The notes under the pieces are model-generated. The model was not told the DNA's origin and searched no databases. It saw nothing but the letters and a program-made list of their open reading frames with translations. A stretch of DNA of 64,000 nt from CBDBGD01 sp965205235 (GTDB lineage Bacteria; Chloroflexota; Dehalococcoidia; Lucifugimonadales; UBA1127), in NCBI GenBank assembly GCA_965205235.1, contig CBDBGD010000003.1, positions 186,001 to 250,000 of the forward strand, read 5' to 3'. Of this stretch, positions 27,256 through 35,893 are shown one piece after another (the stretch's first letter is position 1; every line of letters starts with the position of its first letter). Made by a program: the position numbers and the translations under genes.

Positions 27256-27954
27256 ATGGAGACCCTGGCAGCGCCCCCGCGCGCCCTGGTCGTTACCCCA
27301 CACCCCGACGATGCCGAAGGCGGCTGCGGCGGCACCATCGCCCGCTGGATCCAGGAGGGCACCCGAGTCGCCTACGTGGTCTGCACCGACGGCCGAAACG
27401 GGACGGGCGATGTGGAGATGCAGCCCGACCGCCTGGCCAGCATCCGCGAGGAGGAGCAGACCCAGGCCGCCCGCGTGCTTGGCGTCCACGACGTCGTCTT
27501 CCTCCGCCACCCCGACGGCGAGCTGGAGGACGACCGCATCTTCCGCGGCGAGCTGGTCCATGCCATCCGTCGCTTCACCCCCGACGTCGTCCTGACCACG
27601 GAGCCCCACCGCTTCAGCTCCCACCAGCACCGCGACCACCGCATGGCCGGCCAGGTCACGCTGGACGCCTGCTTTCCCTTTGCTCGAGACCCCCACCACT
27701 TCGGCGAGCACATCCGGGAGGGCCTCCAGCCCCACAAGGTCGGCACCGTCCTCTTCTGGGGCAGCATTGAGCCCCAGGTCTTCGTCGACATCACCGAGAC
27801 CATCGACCTGAAGGTACAGTCCTTGATCCAGCACGAGAGCCAGGTTGGGGGCCGGTCCACCGGGCACTGGATCCGCCAGCGGGCCCAGGAGGTGGGACGC
27901 ATGGCCGGCGCCCTCTACGCAGAGGGCTTTCGCCGCATCGAATTCCGCCGGTAG
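27256..27954 (+). CDS. PIG-L/LmbE family deacetylase
   Basis: Zn-dependent N-deacetylase of GlcNAc-type substrates, 232 residues. The HPDD motif is His16-Asp19 (VTPHPDDAEGGCGGTIA) and the distal metal site HQHRDH lies at 123-128. AGGAGGAG precedes the ATG. The family includes MshB and BshB (thiol cofactor synthesis) and lincomycin LmbE. It faces away from the GNAT gene across a 157-base spacer. Confidence 0.9.
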   Translation: METLAAPPRALVVTPHPDDAEGGCGGTIARWIQEGTRVAYVVCTDGRNGTGDVEMQPDRLASIREEEQTQAARVLGVHDVVFLRHPDGELEDDRIFRGELVHAIRRFTPDVVLTTEPHRFSSHQHRDHRMAGQVTLDACFPFARDPHHFGEHIREGLQPHKVGTVLFWGSIEPQVFVDITETIDLKVQSLIQHESQVGGRSTGHWIRQRAQEVGRMAGALYAEGFRRIEFRR

Positions 27955-27987
27955 GTCTCCACCCCAGGAACAGAAAAGGAGAAAGCC

Positions 27988-28770
27988 ATGCGACTTCAGG
28001 GGAAGGTCGCTTTCGTCTCCGGAGCGGCGCGTCCGCAGGGCATCGGCGCCGCCACCGTCCGACTGTTCGCCAGCGAGGGCGGTCAGGTCGTCTTCGGCGA
28101 CATTCGCGAGGACGATGGTCGCCGGCTTGAAGCCGAGGTCCGGGAGTCCGGCGGCGACGCGTACTTCGTCGGCCTCGACGTGACCAGTGAGCAGGAGTGG
28201 CGTCAGGCCATCGCCGCTGCCGTCGACCGATACGGTCGTCTGGACGTCCTGGTCAACAACGCCGCGGGCGGCGGCGGAAGGGGCAGCGTGCGCCGTGGCG
28301 GCGGCGCGTCGATCGAGGAGATGGCGGTCGAGTCCTGGGACGGCACCATGGCCGCCATCGCTCGGGGGACCTTCCTGGGCACCAAGACCGCCATCCCGGA
28401 GATGCGCAAGGCCGGCGGCGGCGCCATCGTCAACGTCTCCTCGCAGCTCGGCCTCGTCGGCTCCGACAACAACAGCGCCGCCTACCACGCCGCCAAGGGC
28501 GCCGTCACCATCTTCACCAAGGCCACGGCCCTGCAGTACGTCGGCGACAACATCCGGGTCAACTCCGTCCATCCGGGGCCCATCGCCACGGACAGCTTCG
28601 TCCAGGGCCACGAGGGCGAGAAGCTGCGGGTGGTCCTCTCTCGCATCCCCCAGGGCGTGGCGGGAACGCCCGAGGACATCGCCTACGGCATCCTCTACCT
28701 CGCCTCCGACGAGTCCCGCTTCGTCACCGGCAGCGAGCTGGTCATCGACGGCGGCTGGACGGCCCAGTAG
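27988..28770 (+). CDS. Short-chain dehydrogenase/reductase
   Basis: Classical SDR, 260 residues. The cofactor loop is GAARPQGIG (12-20), NNAAGGGG is the NNAG equivalent, and the catalytic Ser (NVSSQLGLVG) and Tyr166-x3-Lys170 (YHAAK) are present. A C-terminal ASDESRFVTGSELVIDGGW is typical. AAAGGAG precedes the ATG. Probably co-transcribed with the PIG-L gene 33 bases upstream. Substrate unknown. Confidence 0.92.
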   Translation: MRLQGKVAFVSGAARPQGIGAATVRLFASEGGQVVFGDIREDDGRRLEAEVRESGGDAYFVGLDVTSEQEWRQAIAAAVDRYGRLDVLVNNAAGGGGRGSVRRGGGASIEEMAVESWDGTMAAIARGTFLGTKTAIPEMRKAGGGAIVNVSSQLGLVGSDNNSAAYHAAKGAVTIFTKATALQYVGDNIRVNSVHPGPIATDSFVQGHEGEKLRVVLSRIPQGVAGTPEDIAYGILYLASDESRFVTGSELVIDGGWTAQ

Positions 28771-28782
28771 CGAGTCCGTCGA

Positions 28783-31700
28783 CTAGCTAGGGTCAGACTC
28801 CACAACCTCAATACGCCCCAGCGACTTGAGTGCCCAAGCGACTTGGGGGCGGCGATGCTTCTCGGCTTCGCCTATGCGACGACTGCGCTCTGGAGCAAGG
28901 CCATCGAGAACGTCCTTATCTCGCCTTTGATTTGCTTCCCAGACAGGCAGGATTTGGCGCTGGGACTCGTCGCCGCTTTCACGAATTCGCCTCAAGGTGC
29001 CTTCTGTTGCTTCCAGACGGTCGCGGGCGGCGAGTTCCCTATAGTCGAACCACGCATTGAGGCGCGAGACCTCTCTATCGACACGTCCGGCGGCTTGGCT
29101 CTCCGCCTCCAGTTGAAGCTCGTCTCTCCGGTCGCTAGCAAACTGCTCGGCTACTGGTGCAATTGTTCGGAGGTTATCGGGAATCGCAGATAGCTCTATT
29201 TCCCTCTCGGCGCTGTCGAAACGATACGCACGTTTCACGAGGCTGCGGCCCATCTCCAGGTCCTTCTTGCCATCGTCACTGACAAAGACCGACTCGATGT
29301 GTTCCGTTGAGAGCGCACCGGGAATGGTGAACTGGTAGGTGAAAAGCCATCCGGCGCTCGGAGCAAGGTCGTCGCCGGCAGGGATGTGGCGGGTGCCCGT
29401 CACGCCCTCGTAGTCCTCTCCGAGCACTTGTGAGACGACTGTATCGACGATTGGGTGGCCAAAAACCATGAGTTCGACGTTTTCCGAGTCGGAGCGCAGG
29501 TCACGGCGAAACACCGCCATTCGCTTGGGCCCGCCAACGAAGTAGCCTCTTTGGGCGTCGAGGATTTCGCCGTGGAAGGTCAACTCGTATACGTCACCAG
29601 TTCGCCGAATGTAAGTGCGGACGTCGGAGAGTAGCTGTCTAATGAAGAGGTCGAGGCTGGCGTTACTGACTGGCGACGGTTGCCCTGCGATCCGCTCGGC
29701 GAGTTCTTTGCGATAAGACTTCGTGTCCATGATGAAGTCTCCAAGCTGGCTCTCCGCCGCACGTGCGTTGCGAACTTGGACTTCTATTTGCTTGCCAAAT
29801 GCCTCAAACGCCTCTTCCCGCTTCCTACCAGCTATGCGCAGGATCTTTCCTATGTCGTTCTCTGTACCCCCCAATATAGGGTCCAGCCCACCTACGGTCT
29901 CCTCGAAGACTCTGATGCGCTTTTCGAGAACGTCAAGGACGCGCTCCTCTACCGTGTCCTTGACCCATAGATTGAAGATGCTGACTACATTGTCCTGGCC
30001 GATGCGGTCTACTCGGCCGATTCGTTGCTCAACGCGCATCGGGTTCCACGGAAGATCGTAATTCACCAGCAGGTGACAGAATTGGAAGTTCCGCCCTTCA
30101 CCGCCTGCCTCAGTACTTACGAGAATCTGCTGGCCTGTATCGTTCCTGAATCGTTCTACGGCGCTATCTTTGTCAGTTGGACGCATCTGGCCGTGAAAGA
30201 GGTTGACGTTCCAGCCGTTAGCCAGGAGCCGTTCTTCCAAGAACCGCTGGGTTTCGCGGAACTGCGTGAACAGGAGCACCTTCGCATTGGGGTCGTCGTG
30301 GAATAGTCTCGAAAGTTGTTCGATAAGCACGCGTGCCTTCGAGTCGACCTTTACGAGGTTGAGTGCCTGGATGGCCCGATCTATCAGGAGCAGCTCCTCC
30401 TGGGCCATGCTGTCAACTGCGCCGACGACTTCGCTTGCGCTGTCGTCATCGTCCATTCGCTCTTCCAGCTCGTTAGCGGTCACACGGGGCCCTTGGGGGG
30501 CCGCCGGTCGGATTTTTTCTTTACGCTTGTTCAGTGACTCTCGAATTGCAGCTATGCTAGAGGCCATTAGCTTCTGGAAAGTCACCATCACGAATCCAAA
30601 TACGCTGTTGCTAGCGCCTTCTGCAAGTTGAAATCCATATTCAACGTATTCCTCGACAGCCTGAAGTGCTTGCCGCTCTTCGGGAGTCAACTCAACATCC
30701 CATCGGTAGGCTACTCTAGGCATGAATCCGCCTACCACAGCCTTGCGATTCCTGATCAATAATTCGCTCAGCAGGTGGCGATCAGCCAGTTCACCAATAA
30801 GGGTCTCCAATTCGGCAGCGCTGGCACATAGGCGTCGGCGCGCCGTATCTTCATCTAGCTCCAGCCACCGAGCGACCTTCCGTATCGTTATTTCTGGTTC
30901 CTCATCGGCAAGTGGAAATCCGTGATTGAGGAGTTCAGCAAGGCGCGAGAGGCCCGGTGCCTCCAAGCGATGCCGCTCGAAGTGCTCTTCTGAGGGAAAA
31001 AGCGCTGGATCGAGGAGCTCGACGAGAGAGTAGAGTTCGTGTGTGTTGAGCTGCATCGGTGTTGCTGTGAGTAGAAGCATTGCGCGCCGCGCAAAGTGGC
31101 CGGGTGCTGCGAGCGCGCGTACGAGATCGTAAAGACGTGTTGTCTCTACTCTATCCCCGGAACGCTGGCTTCGTGCATGATGGGCTTCATCTACGATAAT
31201 GAGGTCCCAGTCTACAGCGGAGCACAGCTTGGCCCACCTCGGGTCCGCAACCCATCTCGATGAGCACAGAATGCTGTCAAATGAGGTGAAGGGGTTCTCT
31301 GTTTGGCCTTGAGCACGCAGGTATCGTACGGTGGCAGTGTTCAGCACCGAGAAGGTCTCATTGAACTTGCTCTTCATCTCAAACTGCCACTGGTGGACTA
31401 TGTTCGGCGGCACGATTGCTAGGACCCGTCGAGCGCCCCCTCTGGCTCGTAACTCCTTGAGGGCCATGCCCGCTTCAATTGTCTTGCCCAGACCCACCTC
31501 GTCACACAACAGGAACCGGTGAGGATAGTTGGAGACGACCTTGTGGACGACCGCTACTTGATGAGGCTTGATGTCTACCCCAACCTGTCCCAGCGATACG
31601 AGTTCGTCGTAGAGGTGCATCACATGGTACGACCGCGTCACCTCCTGGAGCCGGTACTGTTCGAGGGAGCCTATGAGTTTCGCTTCAAAACGAGCAACGG

Positions 31701-32028
31701 GATCGATGATAGGCAGGGGCCTTAGGTCCGCCTCCGGTACGTTGACGGTCTTCCCGCCCTCAACAAAGCATTTCCAGGCGGGACTAGTTGCAGTCGTCGA
31801 ATCCAATGCAACGCCCTTCTCCCCTGTCGACATCCGCCGAATAGGCTGGCCCCTTAGATCAACTCGTATAAGCGGAGGGTCGCTAGCCGCAAATTGTGGA
31901 GGAGCATCATCCCCGTCCCATCGGACATAGACTGTCCTATCGTCACGTTTGGTGACAACGCCGTACGTCTTTGCGCCTGTCCATTGAACGAGGGCTCCGA
32001 CGACGATGCTCTGTTCCTCGGTAGTCAT
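28783..32028 (-). CDS. SNF2/RapA-type superfamily 2 helicase
   Basis: 1081-residue ATPase. An N-terminal region with an SH3-like start (GALVQWTGAKTYGVVTKRDD) precedes the ATPase: Walker A in CDEVGLGKTIEAG (176-183 core), DEAH box at 280-283, motif III LLLTATPMQLN near 320, and motifs V-VI (STEAGGEGRNFQ; QRIGRVDRIGQ near 667-677). A long C-terminal region follows. The layout matches RapA/HepA and DrmD-type helicases. Composition is much less GC-rich than its neighbours (31/60 G+C at 29761-29820 against 42/60 at 28381-28440), suggesting transfer. No defence partner genes flank it. Confidence 0.9.
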   Translation of the reverse strand: MTTEEQSIVVGALVQWTGAKTYGVVTKRDDRTVYVRWDGDDAPPQFAASDPPLIRVDLRGQPIRRMSTGEKGVALDSTTATSPAWKCFVEGGKTVNVPEADLRPLPIIDPVARFEAKLIGSLEQYRLQEVTRSYHVMHLYDELVSLGQVGVDIKPHQVAVVHKVVSNYPHRFLLCDEVGLGKTIEAGMALKELRARGGARRVLAIVPPNIVHQWQFEMKSKFNETFSVLNTATVRYLRAQGQTENPFTSFDSILCSSRWVADPRWAKLCSAVDWDLIIVDEAHHARSQRSGDRVETTRLYDLVRALAAPGHFARRAMLLLTATPMQLNTHELYSLVELLDPALFPSEEHFERHRLEAPGLSRLAELLNHGFPLADEEPEITIRKVARWLELDEDTARRRLCASAAELETLIGELADRHLLSELLIRNRKAVVGGFMPRVAYRWDVELTPEERQALQAVEEYVEYGFQLAEGASNSVFGFVMVTFQKLMASSIAAIRESLNKRKEKIRPAAPQGPRVTANELEERMDDDDSASEVVGAVDSMAQEELLLIDRAIQALNLVKVDSKARVLIEQLSRLFHDDPNAKVLLFTQFRETQRFLEERLLANGWNVNLFHGQMRPTDKDSAVERFRNDTGQQILVSTEAGGEGRNFQFCHLLVNYDLPWNPMRVEQRIGRVDRIGQDNVVSIFNLWVKDTVEERVLDVLEKRIRVFEETVGGLDPILGGTENDIGKILRIAGRKREEAFEAFGKQIEVQVRNARAAESQLGDFIMDTKSYRKELAERIAGQPSPVSNASLDLFIRQLLSDVRTYIRRTGDVYELTFHGEILDAQRGYFVGGPKRMAVFRRDLRSDSENVELMVFGHPIVDTVVSQVLGEDYEGVTGTRHIPAGDDLAPSAGWLFTYQFTIPGALSTEHIESVFVSDDGKKDLEMGRSLVKRAYRFDSAEREIELSAIPDNLRTIAPVAEQFASDRRDELQLEAESQAAGRVDREVSRLNAWFDYRELAARDRLEATEGTLRRIRESGDESQRQILPVWEANQRRDKDVLDGLAPERSRRIGEAEKHRRPQVAWALKSLGRIEVVESDPS

Positions 32029-32063
32029 AGCGACATAATCTACTACTATCCCCTAGGCCATTT

Positions 32064-32708
32064 CTAGGCCCGCCGCGCCCACACGTGCCAGTGCGCGGCC
32101 TTGCGGCCGTCGTTGTCCTCCGGCCACTCGACCTTTAGGGTGACGTCCAGCAGTTCGTACGCGCCCATCAGCCGCTCCAGCTCCGCCCGGTCAACGAAGT
32201 AGTGGGGTATGCCGTCCTCCACGCCGCCGACCTTGACGAAGGTCAGGTCGTCGACGCGGCGGCCGCGGCCCCAGTCGTCGGACTCCGTCGAGTTGAGGGT
32301 CACGAAGAACAGCCCCGAGGGTTTCAGGACCCGGCGCACCTCGGCCAGGCACGTTTCCACGTCGGCTCGGTAGCCGTGGTAGATGACGTTCACCGCAATG
32401 GCCGCATCGAACACGGCGTCCGCGTACGGCACCGCGGTCATGTCGCTGCGCAGGACCGCGCCGTCCACGCCCCCGAGCCGCAGGCGTCGCTGCGTCTCCC
32501 GGAGGCCGTCCGCCGCAATGTCCGAGGCGTGCACCTCGAACCCTTGCTGGCCCAGGTAGAGCGTGTGCCGTCCCGGCCCGCAGCCCAGGTCCAGGACCCG
32601 CGCCCCACGCGGCAGCCGGGCTGCGAACCTGACCACCTCTTCGTCAGGCTGCTCCCACGGCTCCGGCGTCTCCTGGAGCACCCGGCTCCACGGCCACCCG
32701 CGCTTCAT
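32064..32708 (-). CDS. Class I SAM-dependent methyltransferase
   Basis: 214 residues. Motif I is VLDLGCGPGRHTLYLGQ (near 38), followed by ASDIAADGLRETQRR (motif II), AVFDAAIAVNVIYHG (motif IV) and LKPSGLFFVTLNS. Type 11 methyltransferase family. The substrate is not evident. It precedes the helicase gene on the same strand by 35 bases, but base composition differs sharply between the two. Confidence 0.88.
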   Translation of the reverse strand: MKRGWPWSRVLQETPEPWEQPDEEVVRFAARLPRGARVLDLGCGPGRHTLYLGQQGFEVHASDIAADGLRETQRRLRLGGVDGAVLRSDMTAVPYADAVFDAAIAVNVIYHGYRADVETCLAEVRRVLKPSGLFFVTLNSTESDDWGRGRRVDDLTFVKVGGVEDGIPHYFVDRAELERLMGAYELLDVTLKVEWPEDNDGRKAAHWHVWARRA

Positions 32709-32721
32709 CCTTGCCAGGATC

Positions 32722-33186
32722 CTAGGCCCGCGGCCTCCGCCAGTCCGCCACGGCGGCGAGGCACTCGTCCACCATCACGCCGTTGATCACGGTCAGCTGG
32801 TCCTCCCAGCCGCCCAGCGTCAGCAGCCGCTCGACGGAGTAGCCCTGCGCCGACGGCTCCCGACCTCCGGCGCGGGCCCCCATGACCAGCGTGCTCACCT
32901 TGGCCTGGATCATGGCGACGACGCAGATGGCGCACGGCTCCATGCTCGCGTACAGCGTCGAGCCGGGAAACTCCACCCGGCGATGGGCCTGCCCGGCGTT
33001 CCGCAGCGCCATGGTCTCCCCGTGCGCCGTGATGTCGTAGGTCGTCTCAACCATGTTGCGACCCGTGGCCAGCACCTCGCCGTCCTTGACCAGCACCCCG
33101 CCGAAGGGGTGGTCGCCCACCTCCAGCGCCGCCGCGGCCTCATCCAAGGCCATCTGCATGTATCGCTCGTGCTCACCTTCCGCCAT
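32722..33186 (-). CDS. Zn-dependent nucleoside/base deaminase
   Basis: Cytidine/deoxycytidylate deaminase-fold protein, 154 residues. The zinc and catalytic site is HGE (His55, Glu57) with PCAIC (Pro84-Cys88). Members include TadA, guanine deaminase and cytosine deaminase; the small size and GDHPFGGVLV block resemble guanine deaminase or TadA types. The ATG follows GGAGGAG; a longer upstream frame runs through repeat DNA and is not used. Confidence 0.88.
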   Translation of the reverse strand: MAEGEHERYMQMALDEAAAALEVGDHPFGGVLVKDGEVLATGRNMVETTYDITAHGETMALRNAGQAHRRVEFPGSTLYASMEPCAICVVAMIQAKVSTLVMGARAGGREPSAQGYSVERLLTLGGWEDQLTVINGVMVDECLAAVADWRRPRA

Positions 33187-33210
33187 CTCTCCTCCTTCAG
33201 CCTTTCGTCG

Positions 33211-33228
33211 TTCCTGCGCAGGCAGGAA
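33211..33228. repeat. Short palindrome, dispersed-repeat type
   Basis: Perfect 7-bp arms (33211-33217 and 33222-33228) around GCAG, in the leader of the deaminase gene. The TTCCTGCGCAGGCAGGAA core has the look of a dispersed intergenic repeat, but only one copy is in this window. Confidence 0.6.
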
Positions 33229-33266
33229 CCTCGACGCAACCCTAGAGGGCCGCATTGTACGTGTAG

Positions 33267-33287
33267 GGGCGGGTTTCAAACCCGCCC
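33267..33287. repeat. Perfect 10-bp palindrome between deaminase and epimerase genes
   Basis: GGGCGGGTTT (33267-33276), one-base loop, AAACCCGCCC (33278-33287). It has no T run, so a terminator role is doubtful. It resembles REP-type intergenic elements. The 145-base spacer 33187-33331 holds this and the palindrome at 33211. Confidence 0.65.
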
Positions 33288-33331
33288 ACGGGCCTCCCCG
33301 GGTGGGCCCCCAGACTCCGCAATGCAATCCC

Positions 33332-34312
33332 CTACTCGCTGAACCCGAACTCCCGCCGCCACTCCATGTACGCGCGTATCCCCGCCACAAGGTCGTACTT
33401 GTACACCATCCCCAGCGCCTTGATGCGAGCAGGGTCCAGCGGCGGCCGGCTGAAGCCCGCGCCCACCAGCTCCGACGCCGGGGGCATGGGCTCGATGAAC
33501 TTCACGTCCGGGCACGCCTCGCGGAACGCCGCCACCACCTCCTCCGCCGTGGAGAAGCCCCCGCGGGTGTCGCTGTACGTCCGGTGCGGGAGCGACGGCG
33601 CGTCCAGCACCGTTCGAATGCCCTCGGCGATGTCCAGCACATACGTAAAATCGCCGCAGGCCCGGGCCGTCACCTCGATGGGCTCGCCGCGCATCACCCT
33701 CCCCGTCCAGTCGCACATCACCCCCATGAGCGCCCGGTGCCCCGTGGGCCGCTCCATGGGCCCGTACGGCCCGCCGATGCGCACCACCGCCGAGTCGATG
33801 CCGTGCAGCTCGCCGTAGCGCAGCGTGCAGAGCTCGCTGGCGTACTTGGTGATGCTGTATAGGCCCTGCGGCAGCTGTGGGTAGTCCTCGTGGATGGGCT
33901 TGTCCGGCGGCGCAATCGCCGACCCCGAGTAGGAGCCGCCCGAGCCGATGTAGATGAAGCGGCCCACGGAGCAGGCCACGGCGTAGTCCAGCAGGTTCGC
34001 CGTCCCCACCACGTTCACGTCCACGATCTCCCGCGTCCGGGCCCGCTCCACCTCCTCCTGCACCGCCGTGAACACCGCCATGTGGATGATCCGGTCGATG
34101 TCGACGCCCGCCAGCGCCTCGGCGATGGAGGCCGCGCTGGCGATGTCCGCCTGCGCCCACTGCACCTGCGAGGCGTGGGGCGCGAGGTAGCGCCGCACCA
34201 TGTCGTTGGGCGGCGCGATGTCCAGCGACACCACCTGGTGCCCGTGCTCCGCCAGTACCTTCACCACGTTGGAGCCCACAAAGCCGGTCCCGCCTGTCAC
34301 CAGTGTCGCCAC
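33332..34312 (-). CDS. NAD-dependent epimerase/dehydratase
   Basis: Extended SDR, 326 residues. The NAD loop is TGGTGFVGSNVVKVL at the N-terminus. The catalytic triad is the Ser in YIGSGGSYSG and Tyr-x3-Lys in YSITKYASE (near 161-169). RIGGPYGP and ARACGDFTYVLDIAEGI are typical of nucleotide-sugar epimerases. No sugar biosynthesis genes adjoin, so the substrate is open. Confidence 0.9.
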   Translation of the reverse strand: MATLVTGGTGFVGSNVVKVLAEHGHQVVSLDIAPPNDMVRRYLAPHASQVQWAQADIASAASIAEALAGVDIDRIIHMAVFTAVQEEVERARTREIVDVNVVGTANLLDYAVACSVGRFIYIGSGGSYSGSAIAPPDKPIHEDYPQLPQGLYSITKYASELCTLRYGELHGIDSAVVRIGGPYGPMERPTGHRALMGVMCDWTGRVMRGEPIEVTARACGDFTYVLDIAEGIRTVLDAPSLPHRTYSDTRGGFSTAEEVVAAFREACPDVKFIEPMPPASELVGAGFSRPPLDPARIKALGMVYKYDLVAGIRAYMEWRREFGFSE

Positions 34313-34350
34313 GACGCGCCTCCTAGGCCTGAGAATGCCACGGTGTGCGG

Positions 34351-34379
34351 ATTATAGTGCAGCACGCCCTCCACGATAA
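34351..34379 (-). promoter_or_regulatory. Promoter for the epimerase gene
   Basis: Minus strand: TTATCG (34379-34374), 17-base spacer, TATAAT (34356-34351). It would give a leader of about 30 bases before the epimerase ATG at 34312. Confidence 0.55.
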
Positions 34380-34390
34380 CCCTCCCAGCC

Positions 34391-34435
34391 CGCCCGCTCA
34401 CCCTGAGCCTGTCGAAGGGTCGCCCTGAGCGGGCG
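34391..34435. repeat. Inverted repeat with internal 'TGTCGAAGGGT' element
   Basis: Perfect 10-bp arms (34391-34400 and 34426-34435) enclose ACCCTGAGCCTGTCGAAGGGT, itself a near-palindrome. Similar sequences occur as dispersed repeats in other bacteria. One of three structured elements in the 453-base spacer 34313-34765. Confidence 0.6.
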
Positions 34436-34529
34436 GGCGCACCTCCGCAACCTCCATGCCCTACCTTACCCCCATGCCCACCCGAACGCGCATCGTCGTT
34501 CCTGCTCCTCGCGCCCCAGAAGGGGGAGT

Positions 34530-34580
34530 CCAGAGGGGGAAGCCCCCCTCTGGCAAGGGGTCTGGGGGATGTGCCCCCAG
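34530..34580. repeat. Double-hairpin repeat element
   Basis: Two adjacent hairpins: 10-bp arms 34530-34539 with 34544-34553 (loop AAGC), then 7-bp arms 34562-34568 with 34574-34580. The spacer around it (34440-34700) contains no gene I can support. Confidence 0.6.
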
Positions 34581-34705
34581 TTCTCAAAAAACCTCCGAGG
34601 GAGGGTGGGTGGGCCCAACCAATGTCGCAAGAGCAAGACTATCCTCTCCTCCGCTGGAGCCCAACTTCGCATACTGAGGGTGCAGGGCTTACCATCCACC
34701 TCGCC

Positions 34706-34734
34706 TTGACACGCCCAACCCCCGATGGTACAAG
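34706..34734 (+). promoter_or_regulatory. Promoter for the amidohydrolase gene
   Basis: TTGACA (34706-34711), 17-base spacer, TACAAG (34729-34734), about 32 bases before the ATG. Confidence 0.6.
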
Positions 34735-34765
34735 TGGCCCACACCCCCGCTCCGGAGGACACGCT

Positions 34766-35893
34766 ATGGCCCACGGCATCATCTCCGCAGACTGCCACAT
34801 GGACCTCATGTTCGTCCCCGATGACACCTTCACGGCGCGCGCCCCCGCTGGCTGGCGCGACCGCATGCCTCGCATCGTCGAGAGTGACGACGGCTTCGCG
34901 TGGGTGGCGGGCGAGCGCGGCGAGCTGCGCCTGGGCCCGTGGGCCAGCCAGGGCAGCCGAGTCTGGTCCGGCGTCCGCGGGCAGCACATGCGCGAGGCCG
35001 GCTACACGCCCGAGGACCGCAGGCCCGCCAACCCGGAGCTGCGCCTCGCCGACCTGGAGCGCGACCGCGTCGACGCCGAGGTCATCTACGGCATCTTCCA
35101 GCTCCAGAACCACGTCTCCGACGGCGATCTGGTCGCCGCCTGCTTCACCGCCTACAACCAGTTCATCGCCGAGTTCTGCGCGACCCACCCCACGCGCTTC
35201 TTCGGCCTGGGCTGCATCCCCGGCCACACGGTGGAGGCCGGCGTCCTGGAGTTGGAGCGCTGCGCCCGCCTGGGCCTCCCCGGCGCCGAGTGGTCCTACG
35301 TCGACACCTCACGCCCCGTCTGGCATCCCCAGTGGGAGCCCCTCTGGGCCGCCGCCGCCGACCACAACATCCCCCTCTCCTTCCACGTCCGCACCAAGGG
35401 CACGACGACAACGGTCAGGTTCGAGCCGGAGGTCAACCTGGTCTCCACCGCCGCCTACAATGCCGTCGTCCAGATGCAGCTCGACGAGGCCCTGGCCTCG
35501 GTGCTGATGTGCGGCGCGCTAGAGCGACACCCCGGTCTGCGCGTCGTGCTGGCCGAGAGCGGCGTCGGCTGGATCCCCTACGTGCTGGAGCGCGCCGACT
35601 ACGAGTGGGAGGACCACATCGACGAGTACGGGCGCGCCCTCAAGACGCCCCCCAGTGAGCTCTTCCGACGCCAGATGTACGCCACGTTCCAGAAGGACTC
35701 CGTGGGGCCGGCTCTGGCCGCCCAGTGGTGCCCCGACAGCTTCATGTGGGGCTCCGACTACCCCCACGAGGACGGCGTCTGGCCGGACTCGCACGAGGCC
35801 ATCGGCCGCTACCTGGGGGACGTCAGCGACGAGATGCGCCGCAAGCTGGTCCGAGACAACTGCGCCAAGCTCTACGGCATCGCTGGAGGCTAG
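34766..35893 (+). CDS. Amidohydrolase-2 family protein
   Basis: Metal-dependent TIM-barrel hydrolase/decarboxylase, 375 residues. The first metal site is ADCHMD (Asp9, His11), a barrel His lies in SFHVRTKG, and the C-terminal metal Asp is in MWGSDYPHEDGVWP. The family includes ACMSD-type decarboxylases. CGGAGGA precedes the ATG. The stop shares CTAG (35890-35893) with the convergent PLP enzyme gene. Confidence 0.88.
   Translation: MAHGIISADCHMDLMFVPDDTFTARAPAGWRDRMPRIVESDDGFAWVAGERGELRLGPWASQGSRVWSGVRGQHMREAGYTPEDRRPANPELRLADLERDRVDAEVIYGIFQLQNHVSDGDLVAACFTAYNQFIAEFCATHPTRFFGLGCIPGHTVEAGVLELERCARLGLPGAEWSYVDTSRPVWHPQWEPLWAAAADHNIPLSFHVRTKGTTTTVRFEPEVNLVSTAAYNAVVQMQLDEALASVLMCGALERHPGLRVVLAESGVGWIPYVLERADYEWEDHIDEYGRALKTPPSELFRRQMYATFQKDSVGPALAAQWCPDSFMWGSDYPHEDGVWPDSHEAIGRYLGDVSDEMRRKLVRDNCAKLYGIAGG

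Noticed and set aside
26728..28611. 627-codon minus-strand frame across the SDR, PIG-L and GNAT region
   Set aside because: Its last part is the GNAT gene read in the wrong frame, and the rest is antisense to two well-supported genes.
28783..32708. DISARM or other multi-gene defence system
   Set aside because: Only a SNF2 helicase is present; no drmA, drmB, drmC or DNA methylase-like gene flanks it.
33267..33287. Palindrome as a transcription terminator for the epimerase gene
   Set aside because: The stem is perfect but no T run follows on either strand, so a repeat element is more likely.
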